NCBI GenBank assembly: GCA_964343305.1 | Contig: CAYFJO010000449.1 | Location: 1 to 8,571, forward strand | Length of the DNA: 8,571 nucleotides | Direction: 5' to 3' | DNA from: CAYFJO01 sp964343305 | Lineage (GTDB): Bacteria > Planctomycetota > Planctomycetia > Pirellulales > Pirellulaceae | Shown: positions 6,335-8,571 of the stretch, piece by piece | Position numbering within the stretch: position 1 is the stretch's first letter | How the letters are laid out: each line of letters starts with the position of its first letter | Notes under the pieces: generated by a model | Databases searched by the model: none | Seen by the model: the letters and a program-made list of their open reading frames with translations, nothing else | What the model was told of the DNA's origin: nothing | Made by a program: the position numbers and the translations under genes

Positions 6335-8571
6335 TCACTGTGACGACGCGGCCCACATCCAGATTTTCTTGTCGTCGGTAACAGCGATAACATGATCGCA
6401 ACGGACTGCCAGGCCAAACACGCGACCGGTGTGGCCGCGGAGACCGAGAATCTCATCTCCGGTCTCCGCGTCCCACACCTTGACCGTACCATCGGCGCCA
6501 CCGGTTACGACGCGGTGGCGATCGTCGCAAAACGCCAGGCCCGTGATCCTTCCGTGCGTTGCCGCAATCGTTTGCAACTCCTGCCCGTCATTTGCATCCC
6601 AAAGAAATACCGTTCCATCACGGTCCGCGGCGGCGATCCACTGACCGTCGTGACTGACCGCGACATGCAAAATCGCAACCTCTTTACCACCAACCCGGTG
6701 AACGAGCCGTCCAGTTGCACATTGCTGCACCATAACCCAGCCTGCCAGATTGCCGCTCACCAACCATTTACCGTCAGGACTGAATCCCAGTCCGGTCACG
6801 ACGGTTGGCGACTTAGTTTTCTTCCGCTGGAGATCGCTCAACACAAATTGCAGCTTGCCAGTCGATGCATCCCAGAGTTTCACGGTACCCGACTTATCGG
6901 CCGAGACGATGTGCTGACCAGTTGGACTAAATGCGATCGTCTTGGCCCTTGTGTCGTGTGCATTAAGGCTGATCGAGACATTGCCGGTCGTGCTGTCCCA
7001 AACCTTCATTACACCGTCGTGACTGATCGAAGCAACTTGTCGATCAGGTCCGAATGCCAGGCCCAGGACAAACGTAAAGTGTTCGTCGAAAGTCAGAACT
7101 TTTTCGTGCGTGATTGTGTTCCACACTGTCACGGGCCTTTGACCGGCAGCGACGAGCGTGCCGTCGAAACTCAAGGCCACGGCGGGTTTGATTCTCTCTG
7201 GAAGCCCGTCATAACCGCCAAGATTCACGGCCTGTCGTCCCGCAAGCGGATCCCAAATCCGAACCGACCGGTCGTCACCGCAGGAGAAAACCTGCCGCCC
7301 ATCCGGACCAAACTCGACATCCGTAACATAGGACCTATGTCCTCGGAACGTATCGATTTTCAAACCGGTGCCCGTATCCCAGAGCTTCACGATTCCGTCA
7401 TAGCCCACGGAGACGATTTTCTGAGCGTCGGTGTCAAAATCAACGCTTGTGACCGAACGATCGTGCGCCTGCTTGATTATACGGATACGTTCGCCGGTCT
7501 CTGCGTCCCAAAGGCAAATGTTTTGATCAACACCGCACGAAACGATCCGCCGGCCATCCCTGCTAAAACGGACACAGAGTATGGGCCCCTCGTGCCCTGT
7601 CAATCGCAACACTTCAGTACCTGATTGACCGTCCCAGACCACGGTTCGATCATCCCCCGCTGCGGCGATGCGCTGACCGTCGGGAGACATGGCCACGCTG
7701 CCGACAGGTCCAGAGCCCGGGCGCAGCGCCAACCGCTCGACGCCAGTTTGTGCGTTCCAAAGTCTCACTGTCTTGTCATAAGATGCCGACACGATTGTCT
7801 GACCGTCCGGACTGACGGCTAAATCCTTGACCTGGCCAGTGTGTCCTCGCAGTACGGCGAGCTCTTTGCCCGTGTCAGCATCCCAAATACGGATGGTCGG
7901 GTCGCCAAAGTTGCGTGGCCCACGCAAAAAGTGCTGTTCGCCCGCGCTGACGACCGATTGGCCATCGGGTGAGAATGTGACGGCCGAAACCGGGCCCAAG
8001 TGCCCTTTGAAAGTTTGCAGTAACTCGCCATTCTCGGTGTCCGCGATCCTCACGCCATCCGTGCCAGCCGACGCGACCCGCTTGCCATCCGGGCTGACGG
8101 ACAACGACCACACCTGATTGGTGTGGTGACGCAGGACGAGTGGCTCGACATTGCAGATTCGTTTCAAATAATACCATTCCCAACCACGCAACTCACTTGG
8201 GCAATCGTACAGACGCGCGCTGGCTCGCGCGTAATCACCGGATTGCCATTCCCGGTCCATCAGGGCAATCTGACTGACGTAGAGGTTCTTAAGTGCATTG
8301 GCTTTTTCCGTTTGTGCGGTCGCCAGCGCCTGGTCGACTTGAGCACGTGCCCGCCGTTCTCCCTCGGTCGCTTCTTCGGCGGTTTTCTGGGCACGCCGAG
8401 CTTTGCCCAGAGCAGTTGAAGTTTCGTGCTGAGCACGCTGCGCCTGACCGAGAGCACGTGAAGTATTCACGTAACCCACAGTTGCCACGATCGCTACACT
8501 GACCAGCAAGATCGCCACCAAGGTTACCAGGCCGGCAACCGCAGGATTTCGGCGACACCAGCGCCAACAGC
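6335..8571 (-). CDS. Second Ser/Thr kinase-WD40 receptor, partial (kinase beyond the edge)
   Basis: The frame stays open to the right edge, so the TTG at 8521 is not the real start. The codons from 8569 down read CWRWCRRNPAVAGLVTL, matching the WRWCRRNPAA juxtamembrane motif of the plus-strand receptor. The protein therefore should have a cytoplasmic kinase encoded to the right of this window. A membrane helix covers about 8545-8468, followed by a long Ala/Arg/Glu-rich coiled coil (about 8461-8290). The planctomycete linker follows, with NLYVSQIALMDREWQSGDY and then LRGWEWYYLKRIC. The rest (about 8119-6338) holds about 14 WD40 repeats, mostly canonical (FSPDGQ...V.LWD..TG......GH), enough for two seven-bladed propellers. 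Blade 2 carries an extra loop of about 12 residues, and the last blade ends in MWAASSQ without the LGLDWD tail. The linker differs from that of the other receptor, so the two belong to separate subfamilies and are not a recent tandem copy. Confidence 0.88.
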   Translation of the reverse strand, partial: CWRWCRRNPAVAGLVTLVAILLVSVAIVATVGYVNTSRALGQAQRAQHETSTALGKARRAQKTAEEATEGERRARAQVDQALATAQTEKANALKNLYVSQIALMDREWQSGDYARASARLYDCPSELRGWEWYYLKRICNVEPLVLRHHTNQVWSLSVSPDGKRVASAGTDGVRIADTENGELLQTFKGHLGPVSAVTFSPDGQSVVSAGEQHFLRGPRNFGDPTIRIWDADTGKELAVLRGHTGQVKDLAVSPDGQTIVSASYDKTVRLWNAQTGVERLALRPGSGPVGSVAMSPDGQRIAAAGDDRTVVWDGQSGTEVLRLTGHEGPILCVRFSRDGRRIVSCGVDQNICLWDAETGERIRIIKQAHDRSVTSVDFDTDAQKIVSVGYDGIVKLWDTGTGLKIDTFRGHRSYVTDVEFGPDGRQVFSCGDDRSVRIWDPLAGRQAVNLGGYDGLPERIKPAVALSFDGTLVAAGQRPVTVWNTITHEKVLTFDEHFTFVLGLAFGPDRQVASISHDGVMKVWDSTTGNVSISLNAHDTRAKTIAFSPTGQHIVSADKSGTVKLWDASTGKLQFVLSDLQRKKTKSPTVVTGLGFSPDGKWLVSGNLAGWVMVQQCATGRLVHRVGGKEVAILHVAVSHDGQWIAAADRDGTVFLWDANDGQELQTIAATHGRITGLAFCDDRHRVVTGGADGTVKVWDAETGDEILGLRGHTGRVFGLAVRCDHVIAVTDDKKIWMWAASSQ

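Noticed and set aside
6392..7624. 410-codon open frame on the plus strand
   Set aside because: It lies wholly antisense to the WD40 repeats of the minus-strand receptor. The translation shows no domain, and the repeat coding pattern explains the lack of stops.

Overview
The window looks like a piece of a Planctomycetota chromosome, probably from the Pirellulales or a close relative. The main reason is the pair of large proteins that join a Hanks-type Ser/Thr kinase, one membrane helix, a charged linker and a long WD40 array. They carry planctomycete-style family marks: an N-terminal segment with EYRRAIGETP and EYTRRFP, a juxtamembrane WRWCRRNPA, an LRGWEWYYLKR linker, and a C-terminal LGLDWD. 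The moderate GC content and small secreted proteins of unfamiliar type agree. This is family recognition by eye, not a database result.

Layout. Positions 1-509 hold no convincing intact gene. A protein-like frame at 30-203 has no good start and may be a frameshifted remnant. From 510 to 2517, three small genes lie on the plus strand, each with a signal peptide and its own ribosome-binding site. The first is a PDZ-like protein with a C-terminal beta-rich domain (510-1175). The second is a basic, Tyr- and Arg-rich protein built from two copies of a 43-residue module (1486-1911). The third is a 110-residue protein with one related module (2185-2517). The first two are each followed by a near-identical perfect 13-bp stem-loop that looks like an intrinsic terminator, so these are probably single-gene transcripts.

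Positions 2663-6124 encode a kinase/WD40 receptor of 1153 codons before its final stop. It is broken by one in-frame TAA (3065-3067), four codons before the glycine-rich loop. Everything after the TAA stays open in the same frame for about 3 kb with all kinase motifs intact. A convergent second receptor of a different linker subfamily occupies 6335-8571 on the minus strand. Its kinase domain lies beyond the right edge; the membrane helix, coiled-coil linker and about 14 WD40 blades are inside.

How it may fit together (inference). Each receptor should place its kinase in the cytoplasm and its WD40 propellers across the membrane, where the neighbouring exported proteins would also go. The neighbourhood could be a sensing locus, but nothing in the sequence proves that the small proteins are ligands. 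The items most worth checking are the lone stop codon in an otherwise preserved kinase and the short module shared by two adjacent secreted proteins.
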